Below, piece after piece: positions 36,423-44,966 of a stretch of 64,000 nucleotides of DNA; the first letter of the stretch is position 1, and every line of letters starts with the position of its first letter. The notes below the pieces were generated by a model. It worked only from the letters and a program-made list of their open reading frames with translations. It was not told the origin of the DNA and made no database searches. The position numbers and the translations under genes were made by a program. The DNA lies in contig CP060239.1 in assembly GCA_023898785.1 (NCBI GenBank), positions 1,550,001 to 1,614,000 on the forward strand, written 5' to 3'. The stretch comes from Rhodospirillales bacterium (lineage in GTDB: Bacteria; Pseudomonadota; Alphaproteobacteria; Micavibrionales; Micavibrionaceae).

Positions 36423-36754
36423 AGATCGGCTGCCAGGTCTGCGGGATTAACATCTTCTAGCTTTAAACGCCCAGCACAAAGTTTCTCCGATACTGCTTGT
36501 ACCTTCATTACATCCATGTTTTGCGTGTTAAAAATATGAGGAAGCCCCTTCTCCTTGCCGCTCATTGGTGTGACTTCCAGGCGATCCGGATTGACGTTCG
36601 ACGCATCACTGTTATCAACAAAGGTAAACAGGAACTGTTTTTCGCTTTCCGGTGGACATTGACGGCTTACAGGCGTCCCATCATCCACACAGCCACTGAT
36701 TAATGCTGAACCCCCGGCTATAGCTACTAAAGTGAAAACTCTTATATTTGACAT
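36419..36754 (-). CDS. Hypothetical lipoprotein, 111 aa
   Basis: A signal sequence with the lipobox LISGC (Cys at about residue 22) followed by a small domain with three more cysteines (RQCPPESE, EKLCAGR). No family recognised. Start at 36754 (MSNIRVF); an ATG four codons earlier is possible. It is convergent with accC. Confidence 0.65.
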   Translation of the reverse strand: MSNIRVFTLVAIAGGSALISGCVDDGTPVSRQCPPESEKQFLFTFVDNSDASNVNPDRLEVTPMSGKEKGLPHIFNTQNMDVMKVQAVSEKLCAGRLKLEDVNPADLAADL

Positions 36755-36846
36755 ATTCATCCTCATAATTACGTTTATTTTCTATATCACCCTCTTTGTG
36801 CAGTCAAGATATTTTGTAAAAGCTGTGCTTTTGCTATAATGGCGCT

Positions 36847-37542
36847 ATGCAGCTTGTGATGACGCCGGAATTGTTGATTGAAGCTTATAGGCAGGGATTA
36901 TTCCCGATGGCTTATAGCGGAGAGAGTGCGTATGTGCATTGGATTTGCCCAGAAGAGCGCGGGCAATTGCCGATTGAGGATCTGCATGTTTCAAAATCTC
37001 TCAAAAAAACTGTTCTTAATAACATAAAACGAAACGGTCCGTATAAAATATTAATCGATACAGCGTTTGAGCGTGTTATGCGCGAATGTGCAGCGGCACA
37101 GGAAGATCGTCCTGAAACCTGGATCAATGAGCCTATCATAGAAGTCTATTGCGCATTGCATAAGCGCGGGATGGCCCATAGCGTTGAAGTTTGGGAAGAT
37201 GAGAAGCTTGTTGGCGGGGTTTACGGCGTTTCCCTTGGCGGCGCCTTTTTTGGAGAAAGTATGTTTTCCCGCAAGTCCAATACCAGCAAAATTGCACTGG
37301 TTCATTTATGTGCGCGGCTTTGGAAGGCGGGCTATCTGATATTTGATACGCAGTTTGTAAATGATCATTTGTTACAATTTGGCGCCTATGAGGTTTCACA
37401 CTGCGATTATATTGAGAATTTGAACGCGGCGGTGAAAAAACAAACCGATTTTACGCTTTCGGATACGCCGGGCTTGGATGAGGCAACGCTGGTGAACGAA
37501 TATTTTGAAATGCGCAAAAAGCATCTGCCCGGCGAAAATTAA
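36847..37542 (+). CDS. aat: Leucyl/phenylalanyl-tRNA--protein transferase
   Basis: Adds Leu or Phe to N-terminal Arg/Lys of proteins, creating an N-degron for ClpS/ClpAP. The 231-residue protein has LIEAYRQGLFPMAYS, WICPEERGQLP and GGVYGVSLGGAFFGESMFSR. ClpA and ClpS, the readers of this degron, are encoded in the same window at 41-45 kb. It converges on the DUF2155 gene with adjoining stop codons. Confidence 0.95.
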   Translation: MQLVMTPELLIEAYRQGLFPMAYSGESAYVHWICPEERGQLPIEDLHVSKSLKKTVLNNIKRNGPYKILIDTAFERVMRECAAAQEDRPETWINEPIIEVYCALHKRGMAHSVEVWEDEKLVGGVYGVSLGGAFFGESMFSRKSNTSKIALVHLCARLWKAGYLIFDTQFVNDHLLQFGAYEVSHCDYIENLNAAVKKQTDFTLSDTPGLDEATLVNEYFEMRKKHLPGEN

Positions 37543-38085
37543 TTACTGTGCGATTACCGGCTGATCGGGCGCAGCCTCTTCAGATACTACACCTTCACCT
37601 TCACGAATTTCATCGAAAGCCTCAGGTTCTTCTATCATTGGTTGCTCACGTTCATTTTCCAGCTTGAGACAATCAAGTACCCAGACATCATAGATAGGAT
37701 GATCCATAGCCGAGAGCCCCGGTGAGGACGCAAACATCCAGCCACTAAAAATCCATTCTGGCTCTGTTTCCTCCCCTTCAGCAGCAGGTGGAGCATCCCA
37801 GACCTGCAGGAAAGCGGCGGCCTCCGGTTTTTCCAGCTCTGGCGCTTTACGGCAGGCCTGGACCTTAATATAGACTGAACCGAATTTAATCGTGCGCCCG
37901 ACATTGGCTTCAAACACCTCTGTGCGGGCGGTGATTTTATCAAGTGATCGAAGTTTAACAATTGGATAATCAATGCTGGGCTTTGCATCGGCCCTCGATG
38001 ATATGAGCAGCGCCGCTACACACAGTGACACTGCTCCGGTCAGGAATAACAGCGCTGCTTTATTGTGAAGGTGCGGCATTTTCAC
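37543..38085 (-). CDS. DUF2155 family secreted protein
   Basis: A 180-residue exported protein (signal peptide ending SRADA) whose core KLRSLDKITARTEVFEANVGRTIKFGSVYIKVQACRK and WMFASSPGLSAMDHPIYDVWVLDC match DUF2155, an alphaproteobacterial family of unknown function. A long acidic tail follows. It overlaps the end of mlaD by 26 bases; the order NDUFA12-mlaD-DUF2155 is conserved in the class. Confidence 0.9.
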   Translation of the reverse strand: MKMPHLHNKAALLFLTGAVSLCVAALLISSRADAKPSIDYPIVKLRSLDKITARTEVFEANVGRTIKFGSVYIKVQACRKAPELEKPEAAAFLQVWDAPPAAEGEETEPEWIFSGWMFASSPGLSAMDHPIYDVWVLDCLKLENEREQPMIEEPEAFDEIREGEGVVSEEAAPDQPVIAQ

Positions 38086-38527
38086 CTTGCTGGTTGAAAA
38101 TAAACTGGCCTAGCAGTTGCTCCAGATTTTGTGGAGCCTGCGTATATTCAATGACGCCGCCGGGGCCGAGATATTCTTCATCAGCGCCAGGTTCCAGCGC
38201 TAGATAACGCCCACCGAGAAGACTTTCACTGCTGATCAAAGCTGCGGTATCGAGCGGAAGTTTAACTTCATTTCCAACTTTGATGTGAACACGCGCCAGA
38301 TAGGTTTTTTCATCAAGTTCTACAGCGGTGATTGTGCCGACTTTTACCCCGCTGATTTGTACGTCATCGCCAGCGGCAAGCCCGCCGATGCCAGCAAAAT
38401 TGGCAATCACTTCATAACCGTCGCTGCCCGCGCCGATATTGGAGAGTTTATAGCTGAACATCAGAAAACTCACGGCGACAATCACAACCAATGCGCCAAG
38501 GGCGGTCTCAACTACGGAGCGTTTCAT
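38060..38527 (-). CDS. mlaD: Outer-membrane lipid asymmetry protein MlaD
   Basis: Periplasmic MCE-domain subunit of the Mla phospholipid transporter, anchored in the inner membrane. The 155-residue protein has one N-terminal transmembrane helix (about 9-25) and one MCE domain (YEVIANFAGIGGLAAGDDVQISGVKVGTI...). The other mla genes are not adjacent, which is usual where mlaD sits with the NDUFA12 gene. Confidence 0.9.
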   Translation of the reverse strand: MKRSVVETALGALVVIVAVSFLMFSYKLSNIGAGSDGYEVIANFAGIGGLAAGDDVQISGVKVGTITAVELDEKTYLARVHIKVGNEVKLPLDTAALISSESLLGGRYLALEPGADEEYLGPGGVIEYTQAPQNLEQLLGQFIFNQQGENAAPSQ

Positions 38528-38555
38528 GCATCTATCCTTTTCTTTTCAACTCGAT

Positions 38556-38951
38556 CTATTCGGGAGGCATCCAGGGTTTATAATCCCCTGTGGCCTTGTC
38601 TCTTTGTCCGCCTTCAAGAATATGACCCGGCGGGCGATACGCTTGATTAGTGCCTGTCATGTTAGGCTGGTGCGGTTTTTGCCATGGACGGCGGAAACTT
38701 TCTGCACCCTCTTCGGGAATTTCATCGGTCTGGTAATGCAGCCAGCCATGCCATTCTGGAGGCACATTTGAAGCCTCAGGTACACCATTATACATGACCC
38801 AGCGGCGTTCACGCTTATAGCCAAGGCGCGGTTTGGCGCGGTAATATATATTGCCGAGTTGGTCGCTTCCGACTTTTTCTCCACCTGATGTCATGGTAAA
38901 GAAGTTGATATGCGCGGGCGATAAAACGCCTAGAAAGCTTAATAGTCCCAT
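38556..38951 (-). CDS. NADH:ubiquinone oxidoreductase accessory subunit, NDUFA12 family
   Basis: A 131-residue homologue of the mitochondrial complex I accessory subunit NDUFA12 (B17.2), restricted in bacteria to alphaproteobacteria. Recognisable by GSDQLGNIYYRAK, RRWVMYNG.PEAS.VPPEWHGWLHYQTD and the C-terminal YKPWMPPE. It leads the run with mlaD and DUF2155. Confidence 0.92.
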   Translation of the reverse strand: MGLLSFLGVLSPAHINFFTMTSGGEKVGSDQLGNIYYRAKPRLGYKRERRWVMYNGVPEASNVPPEWHGWLHYQTDEIPEEGAESFRRPWQKPHQPNMTGTNQAYRPPGHILEGGQRDKATGDYKPWMPPE

Positions 38952-39037
38952 AATATGCCTATAATCCGCTTGTGTTTTTCTTTACAAAAGCTCGATAGAA
39001 TTTAATATCACGAAAAAGTGAAAAGGACACCCCCCAT

Positions 39038-39508
39038 ATGATTTTACAAGAGAAGTTACAAACACTTGGCCTTGAACTGCCGCAAGCAGCGGCACCGGCG
39101 GCCAACTATGTCCCGTACGTGGTTGCGGATGACGATATGCTGTATATAGCCGGGCAGATTCCGTTTTTAAATGGTGAGCAGATGCATAAAGGGCGGTTGG
39201 GCGAAGATTTAAGCGTTGAGCAAGGCGTGGAAGCAGCTCAGGCTTGCGCGCTGAATATTCTGGCCCAGGCCAATGCGGCTGTAGATGGCGATTGGGGTAA
39301 GGTCAAACGCCTGGTCAAGCTGGGCGGGTTTGTGAATTGTACGCCTAATTTTTACGATCATCCGAAAGTTATTAACGGTGCATCTGACCTGATGGTTAAA
39401 GTGATGGGGGAAGCAGGCAAACATGCGCGTTTTGCTGTAGGCGCGCCATCTTTGCCGCTGGGCGTGTCGGTTGAGATTGATGCGATTTTCGAGTTGTTTA
39501 GGTTCTAG
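39038..39508 (+). CDS. RidA-family protein (YjgF/YER057c)
   Basis: A 156-residue member of the longer RidA subfamily: LYIAGQIPFLNGE, KLGGFVNCTPNFYDHPKVINGASDLMVKVMGE and ARFAVGAPSLPLGVSVEIDAIFE. RidA proteins hydrolyse reactive enamine/imine intermediates, such as those made by threonine dehydratase. The Arg that binds the carboxylate in canonical RidA is replaced in the expected GRARSAV region (HARFAVGAPSLP keeps one Arg). It converges on the receiver-deaminase gene, overlapping by 4 bases. Confidence 0.88.
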   Translation: MILQEKLQTLGLELPQAAAPAANYVPYVVADDDMLYIAGQIPFLNGEQMHKGRLGEDLSVEQGVEAAQACALNILAQANAAVDGDWGKVKRLVKLGGFVNCTPNFYDHPKVINGASDLMVKVMGEAGKHARFAVGAPSLPLGVSVEIDAIFELFRF

Positions 39509-40347
39509 TCTTTTTTCGCAGTTTTAAACATTTCCAGCGCCTGATTTTGGCAAAGCTGGCTGTAGGTGGGCTGAGAAGCCTGTTTGTGGACCTTGATCTG
39601 GCCGGTATCTTCATGGGACAGGCCGTAATAGATCTGCTGAATGCCAACGCTGACGATCAGCGCTTCTCCGACTTTGGTCGGTTGGGATGAGCAATATAGA
39701 ATACAGTCCGATAAATCATCACGCCCAGTTTTTTCAACTGCCTTGCGGATGGCCATTACCTCGGCATGGGCGGTCGGATCAACACGCGCGGAGCGGCCAT
39801 TAGCACCGGTGCCTAAAATCTGGCCTTCTTTTGTCGCAACCAATGCCGCATACGGCCCGCCGCGCCCTCGGCGTGCGTTGTCTGCGGCAAGTTCAATTGT
39901 CTGGTCCATCAGCTCTTCAGCGCTGTAGCGCGTTGCGCGCCCTTCAACGGCTAATGGCGCGGGATTGAGCCCCTGACGCTTTAAGATGCGCTGGACCGTT
40001 TGAAGCAAACGATCCGGTTGCACGGGTTTTTGGATGACCTTGGCCACGCCCAAAGAGCTGGCCTCCGTTAAAAGATCCGCAGAATCATCACCTGTAATAA
40101 TCACAACCGGAATTTTCAGCCCCTTGGATATCACATATTTCATGAATTCAAAACCGCCGGTAGGTGCCATATTGATGTCAACCAGCGCTATATCAACCAG
40201 ATTGTCGTCAACCACTCTAATCGCGCTTTCGCCATCCACAGCGCCCAGAACATTATAGCCCTGCGCACGCAAAATACCGGTCATCATATCGCGGCTGACC
40301 TCGTTATCTTCGGCGATAAGAACATTTATAAAGCTGTCTTCACTCAT
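39505..40347 (-). CDS. Response-regulator receiver domain fused to a degenerate nucleoside-deaminase domain
   Basis: A 280-residue fusion. Residues 6-122 are a CheY-like receiver with acidic pocket E13/D14, phosphoacceptor D57 (LVDINM), T85 and K107. Residues 145-278 follow the cytidine/guanine-deaminase fold: HAE at 194-196 is intact, but the zinc-binding PCxxC is replaced by P223-T-K-V-G227 (LYCSSQPTKVGEAL), leaving one zinc ligand. Deaminase chemistry is therefore unlikely; nucleotide binding under phosphorylation control is a guess. The start MSEDSF at 40347 fits the receiver fold. It diverges from a pseudopilin-like gene 63 bases away. No histidine kinase is nearby. Confidence 0.85.
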   Translation of the reverse strand: MSEDSFINVLIAEDNEVSRDMMTGILRAQGYNVLGAVDGESAIRVVDDNLVDIALVDINMAPTGGFEFMKYVISKGLKIPVVIITGDDSADLLTEASSLGVAKVIQKPVQPDRLLQTVQRILKRQGLNPAPLAVEGRATRYSAEELMDQTIELAADNARRGRGGPYAALVATKEGQILGTGANGRSARVDPTAHAEVMAIRKAVEKTGRDDLSDCILYCSSQPTKVGEALIVSVGIQQIYYGLSHEDTGQIKVHKQASQPTYSQLCQNQALEMFKTAKKD

Positions 40348-40409
40348 GAGCGTATTAAAGCATATTTTGAACAAATGGGGGGGAGAAAAATATCCTTTGA
40401 GGTGATACA

Positions 40410-41075
40410 ATGTTTGTCATGATTTATAAGACAAATAGAAAAAAAGAAGCGGGCAACGTGCTGTTTCTGATTTTGGTCGGGGTTATGCTGTTTGGCGCGC
40501 TGAGCTTTACAGTCGCACAGATGCTACGTACAGGTGATGCGGAGGGCGTAGGAGAGCGCAAAGCCAGCGTTTTGGCTGACGAGATTTTAGCAACTGCACA
40601 TCAGTACCGGCAGGCCGTGCAAGCGCTGCGCATTTCAAATAGCTGTGAAGACGAAGACATCAGTTTTGAAAACTCTACGGTTGGTGGATATACGCATACA
40701 CCGGTGGCAAGCGATAACTGTAAATTATTTCACACTGATGGTGGCGGACTGTCTTATATCGCCCCGTCAACAGAATATGGTGACGGCAGTGATTGGGTGT
40801 TTAATGGCTCTAATATTGTTGATAATATCGGCACAACCGCGCCGGATTTGATTGCTATTTTGCCGAATATCAATCTGGTCGTATGCAATGCCATTAATGA
40901 TAAAATGGGCATCACTGCGCTGGGCAACGATGCAACGATCGATTTTTCGAAGTTTACCGATACATATTCTTCTACTCAAACTATTGATTTTGCAGCCGGT
41001 TTTGCAGCAGGCTGTTTGGACTACGTCAATAGCGGTGATAATTACTTTTTCTATCAGGTGCTCATCGCGCGGTAA
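40410..41075 (+). CDS. Pseudopilin-like secreted/membrane protein (paralogue 1)
   Basis: A 221-residue protein with a short basic N-terminus (YKTNRKKEAGNVLF) and one hydrophobic helix directly after it, as in type IV pilin/pseudopilin precursors, though the usual G-F-(T/S)-L-x-E site is replaced by AGNVLFLI. The rest is acidic, with paired cysteines. A paralogue at 47320-48099 shares GNVLF, FHxxGGGxSYxA, a DGSxWxF segment, DLIAILPNxxxxxCNxIN and the C-terminal YxFYxVLxAR. An ATG three codons downstream is an alternative start. Confidence 0.65.
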   Translation: MFVMIYKTNRKKEAGNVLFLILVGVMLFGALSFTVAQMLRTGDAEGVGERKASVLADEILATAHQYRQAVQALRISNSCEDEDISFENSTVGGYTHTPVASDNCKLFHTDGGGLSYIAPSTEYGDGSDWVFNGSNIVDNIGTTAPDLIAILPNINLVVCNAINDKMGITALGNDATIDFSKFTDTYSSTQTIDFAAGFAAGCLDYVNSGDNYFFYQVLIAR

Positions 41076-41086
41076 TGATGCGGTGA

Positions 41087-43402
41087 TTATTCGGCAGGCT
41101 CTTCTGTCTCATCCTCGGTGTTTTCAGACGTTTTTGACTTTTCAGTTTTATAGGCAAAGGTCAGTTCGTCGCCTTTAAGATCAACCTTAACCTGACCGCC
41201 TTTTTCCAGCTTCCCAAACAGGATTTCTTCGGCCAGAGGCCGTTTGACCTGTTCCTGGATGACGCGGCTTAAGGGCCGCGCGCCCATCGCGGGGTCATAA
41301 CCTTCTTTGGCCAGATATTTGCGTGCTTTATCAGTGAGAATAATTTCGATATTTTTATCGGCGAGCTGGCCTTCCAGCGCAGCAATGAATTTATCGACGA
41401 CCTTCTCAACCGTATCATGAGAGAGGTTTTTGAACGGTACAATCGCATCAAGGCGGTTACGAAATTCCGGAGCGAAAGTTTTGATGATTGCTTCGTTATC
41501 GGCGTAATCATCGCCGGAATCACCAATTTCACGGCCAAAACCGATCGGCGTTCTGGCAATATCAGCGGCGCCCGCATTTGTGGTCATGATAAGGATAACA
41601 TTGCGGAAATCAATGGTTTTGCCGTTATTGTCGGTCAGCTTGCCATAATCCATGACCTGCAGCAAAATGTTGAACAGGTCGGGGTGGGCCTTTTCAATTT
41701 CATCCAAAAGAAGAACGCAGTGCGGGTGCTGGTCGATTTTATCGGTGAGCAGGCCGCCTTGTTCAAAGCCGACATAGCCCGGCGGTGTGCCGATGAGGCG
41801 GGAAACGGCGTGGCGCTCCATATATTCGGACATGTCAAAGCGGATCAATTCTATGCCCATGGTTTTGGAAAGCTGGCGCGCAACCTCGGTTTTCCCCACG
41901 CCGGTTGGGCCGGAAAACAGATATGAGCCGATGGGTTTTTCATCTTCGCGCAGGCCCGCGCGCGCCATTTTGATGGAATCGACCAGAATGTCGATGGCTT
42001 TGTCCTGATCATAGACCATGGTTTTAAGGTCGCGCTCGAGATTTTGCAGAGATTCGCGGTCGCTTTGTGTCATGGCGGCTGCCGGGATGCGGGCGATGGC
42101 TGCAACAACGCCTTCTATATCGGCCTGTTTGATCAGCTTTTTGCGCTTGTCCTCAGGAACAAGCATCTGCGCCGCGCCGACCTCGTCGATAATATCAATG
42201 GCTTTATCGGGCAATTTGCGATCGCCCATATATTTGTCGGAAAGCTTTACCGCCGCTTCAATCGCTTCATCCGTATATTCCACGCCGTGGTGCTTTTCGT
42301 AATAGGGTTTCAAGCCCATCAGAATCGCAATCGCATCTTCGACGGAGGGTTCATAAACGTCGATTTTCTGAAAGCGGCGCACGAGCGCGCGGTCTTTTTC
42401 GAAATGGTTGCGGTATTCCTTATAGGTGGTCGAGCCGATGCATTTGAGGCTGCCGTTGGACAGGGCGGGTTTAAGGAGGTTGGAAGCATCCATCGCCCCG
42501 CCGGAGGTCGCGCCGGCGCCGATAATGGTGTGGATTTCATCAATAAACAGGACCGCACCGTCGATTTGCTCAAGTTCTTTGATAACCATTTTCAGGCGTT
42601 CTTCAAAGTCGCCGCGGTAGCGGGTGCCAGCGAGCAACGCGCCCATATCAAGAGAGAAAATCGTGGCATCGTGCAGAACTTCAGGTACGTCTTTTTCAAT
42701 GATCTTTTTGGCGAGGCCTTCGGCGATGGCGGTTTTGCCAACGCCCGGATCGCCAACATAAAGCGGATTGTTTTTAGAACGCCGGCACAGAACCTGGATC
42801 GTGCGCTCCACTTCTTTATCGCGGCCAATCAAAGGATCAATTTTGCCGTCCTTCGCCTTTTCATTGAGGTTCACGCAATAGGCATCGAGGGCTTCATCCC
42901 CGGTTTTGACCTCCTTGATGCTGTCTTCGTCGGTGCCGCGCGGTGTACGGGATGTATCGCCCTGCGTCGGGACTTTGGCAATGCCGTGGGAGATGTAGTT
43001 GACCGCATCAAAGCGCGTCATATCGCGCTCTTGCAGGAAGAAAACGGCGTAACTTTCGCGCTCGGAAAACAGGGCGACGAGCACGTTGGCGCCGGTGACT
43101 TCTTCGCGGCCAGAGGACTGGACATGAATAGCGGCGCGCTGGAGAACGCGCTGGAAGGCCGTGGTGGGTTTGGATTCTTCAGCGTCCATATTGATGAGAT
43201 AGGTCAGCTCGTTTTCGATATAGGCGGTGAGCTGATCGCGCAGATCGGGGATCGAAATGCCGCAGGAGCGCAGCACGGCCATCGCGTCCTGATCGTCCGT
43301 CAGCGCGTGAAGGAGGTGTTCCAGCGTGGCGTATTCATGATGGTACTGCCCGGCGATGGCGAGGGCTTTATGGAGGGTTTGTTCGAGATTTTTTGAGAGC
43401 AT
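41087..43402 (-). CDS. clpA: ATP-dependent Clp protease ATP-binding subunit ClpA
   Basis: AAA+ unfoldase that feeds substrates to ClpP. The 771-residue protein has the double N-domain, two nucleotide-binding domains with Walker A GDPGVGKT and GPTGVGKT and Walker B LFIDEIHT and LLLDEIEKAHP, and an IGL-type region for ClpP docking. ClpS, its adaptor for N-degrons, lies upstream on the same strand with a Sel1-repeat gene between them. No clpP in the window. Confidence 0.96.
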   Translation of the reverse strand: MLSKNLEQTLHKALAIAGQYHHEYATLEHLLHALTDDQDAMAVLRSCGISIPDLRDQLTAYIENELTYLINMDAEESKPTTAFQRVLQRAAIHVQSSGREEVTGANVLVALFSERESYAVFFLQERDMTRFDAVNYISHGIAKVPTQGDTSRTPRGTDEDSIKEVKTGDEALDAYCVNLNEKAKDGKIDPLIGRDKEVERTIQVLCRRSKNNPLYVGDPGVGKTAIAEGLAKKIIEKDVPEVLHDATIFSLDMGALLAGTRYRGDFEERLKMVIKELEQIDGAVLFIDEIHTIIGAGATSGGAMDASNLLKPALSNGSLKCIGSTTYKEYRNHFEKDRALVRRFQKIDVYEPSVEDAIAILMGLKPYYEKHHGVEYTDEAIEAAVKLSDKYMGDRKLPDKAIDIIDEVGAAQMLVPEDKRKKLIKQADIEGVVAAIARIPAAAMTQSDRESLQNLERDLKTMVYDQDKAIDILVDSIKMARAGLREDEKPIGSYLFSGPTGVGKTEVARQLSKTMGIELIRFDMSEYMERHAVSRLIGTPPGYVGFEQGGLLTDKIDQHPHCVLLLDEIEKAHPDLFNILLQVMDYGKLTDNNGKTIDFRNVILIMTTNAGAADIARTPIGFGREIGDSGDDYADNEAIIKTFAPEFRNRLDAIVPFKNLSHDTVEKVVDKFIAALEGQLADKNIEIILTDKARKYLAKEGYDPAMGARPLSRVIQEQVKRPLAEEILFGKLEKGGQVKVDLKGDELTFAYKTEKSKTSENTEDETEEPAE

Positions 43403-43416
43403 TTATTTCGCTTTTT

Positions 43417-44442
43417 CTAATTTTCTTTTGCCAGTTTATGCCATTTTTTAGCTTCTTTGGCATTTTTTTCTATGCCTATGCCTTGCTCGTAATACTGTGC
43501 AAGTGCTTTTTGAGCATCAGACTTCCCATTTTCGGCAGAAATTTTCATATGCTTAAATGCCTTTGCCAAATCCTTTTCAATACCATAACCGCCAGCTTCA
43601 TACATTAGAGCGATCATGTAATGTAATTCCTTTGCTTCGGGATCAAGCGTCATATAGGCTGTGAAATGTTCGATCGCTTTTTTATAATTTTTTGGAACAT
43701 CACTTTTAGTGAAATATGGGTCTGTGACTGGTTTTCCTTCCATTTTGGTTTCACCACTCAGTTGGTACAAGAAACCCAGCATCAAATGAGCAACTTTGTG
43801 ATTATGGCTTGCAGCACTTTCATACCATTTTATGCCTTCTTTAGTATTTTTCTCGGCTCCTCCTGTCCCATGCAAAAAATTTTCCGCTAAATTTCCTTCA
43901 AGAGGACCTAACGCATTGTCTATCTTATAATAACATTCAGCCTCTTCAGCCAGCTTGAGCCGCCATCTGAAAGCTTCCTGAATATTTTTTTCTGTTCCGA
44001 TTCCTTGTGTGTAATACCAGTCTAATAAGTGGTAAGCTCTATAATCTTCTTTCTCAGCGGCTTGTAATACCCATTTGAAAATTTCTTTATCGTCAATCTG
44101 CATTTTGTGATTGTTTAAATCATCTGTCAGCAATTCACCATAAGCACGCCGAAAGGCAATCCACATTCTATGAAAGTTATCACCCGCACGCGCGGCATCC
44201 AGATTTATTTCCTCGTTAAGAAAATTAAGGATCCCTTGTGCTTTTTCATCACCATCTTGCGCTCTTTTTTCGATATCTGTTCTTGAGGATAAAAAACTAT
44301 CATGCGCCATAGCCATGGCACTAAAAACTTCTATCGTTCCTTCATAGTTTATGTCTTTATCGAGACATTCTGCTTTTGCAGGAGCAGTAATAAAAAGAAG
44401 AGCAAATGGAACGAGAATAATTTTTATATGTAAGAATCTCAT
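43417..44442 (-). CDS. Sel1-like repeat protein, secreted
   Basis: A 341-residue exported protein (signal peptide ending APAKA-EC). Several Sel1-like repeats of about 36 residues are visible (for example LLDWYYTQGIGTEKNIQEAFRWR; LGFLYQLSG; ALAQYYEQGIGIEKNAKEAKKWH), a solenoid used for protein contacts. It is sandwiched between clpS and clpA, overlapping clpS by 4 bases, and so is probably co-expressed; a link with N-degron proteolysis is doubtful because it is predicted to be periplasmic. The start at 44442 has a GGAGAAGGA site. The lower GC content compared with clpA suggests a later insertion. Confidence 0.8.
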   Translation of the reverse strand: MRFLHIKIILVPFALLFITAPAKAECLDKDINYEGTIEVFSAMAMAHDSFLSSRTDIEKRAQDGDEKAQGILNFLNEEINLDAARAGDNFHRMWIAFRRAYGELLTDDLNNHKMQIDDKEIFKWVLQAAEKEDYRAYHLLDWYYTQGIGTEKNIQEAFRWRLKLAEEAECYYKIDNALGPLEGNLAENFLHGTGGAEKNTKEGIKWYESAASHNHKVAHLMLGFLYQLSGETKMEGKPVTDPYFTKSDVPKNYKKAIEHFTAYMTLDPEAKELHYMIALMYEAGGYGIEKDLAKAFKHMKISAENGKSDAQKALAQYYEQGIGIEKNAKEAKKWHKLAKEN

Positions 44443-44786
44443 TCCTTCTCCATCGTGCATTGGAGGGGTTGTTCGTTGGCGCGGGCGAAATCCATCACTT
44501 GCGCGACTTTGGTTTCGGCGATTTCGTAGGTGAAGACGCCGCAGATGCCGACGCCGCGGCGGTGAACATGGAGCATGATTTCGGTGGCTTCGGCGCGGTT
44601 TTTGGCGAAGAATTTCTCAACGACATGGACGACGAATTCCATCGGCGTGAAATCATCGTTCAAAAGCAAGACTTTGTACATGGCGGGTTTTTTAGTCTTG
44701 GGCCGGGTTTTGAGCATCAGGCCGGTTTCATCGGATTCTTGCGTATCATCGCCGGAATCGCTGTAGGCCGGATCTTCGTCACTCAT
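44439..44786 (-). CDS. clpS: ATP-dependent Clp protease adaptor ClpS
   Basis: Binds N-terminal Leu/Phe/Tyr/Trp residues and delivers such proteins to ClpAP. The protein (115 residues from this start) has the core PAMYKVLLLNDDFTPMEFVVHVV, HVHRRGVGICGVFTYEIAETK and C-terminal PLQCTMEKE. The start MSDEDP at 44786 matches relatives; ATGs at 44816 and 44819 are possible. Pairs functionally with Aat encoded at 36847-37542. Confidence 0.94.
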   Translation of the reverse strand: MSDEDPAYSDSGDDTQESDETGLMLKTRPKTKKPAMYKVLLLNDDFTPMEFVVHVVEKFFAKNRAEATEIMLHVHRRGVGICGVFTYEIAETKVAQVMDFARANEQPLQCTMEKE

Positions 44787-44919
44787 GTGTGGAAATATCT
44801 CTTTATCGCCAATCATCATATTTTTAGCCAGAACTCACTTCATATCGTTTATGGATACGCTATTATTTTATCATAAAAGGCCCGCTTGAGAATAGATATG
44901 TGTGTTTTTGGGTAAATTA

Positions 44920-44950
44920 AAAGCCCCGCAAGAATCTGCAGGGCTTTTTA
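44920..44950 (-). terminator. Terminator after the phasin gene
   Basis: On the minus strand GCCCTGC and GCGGGGC arms are followed by TTTTAATTT, just beyond the phasin stop codon. Confidence 0.7.
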
Positions 44951-44966
44951 AAAGCTTTTAAAGCGC

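Noticed and set aside
42044..43396. 450-codon open frame on the + strand opposite clpA
   Set aside because: It mirrors the conserved clpA gene and its translation is low-complexity and unlike any domain; a shadow of GC-biased codon positions.
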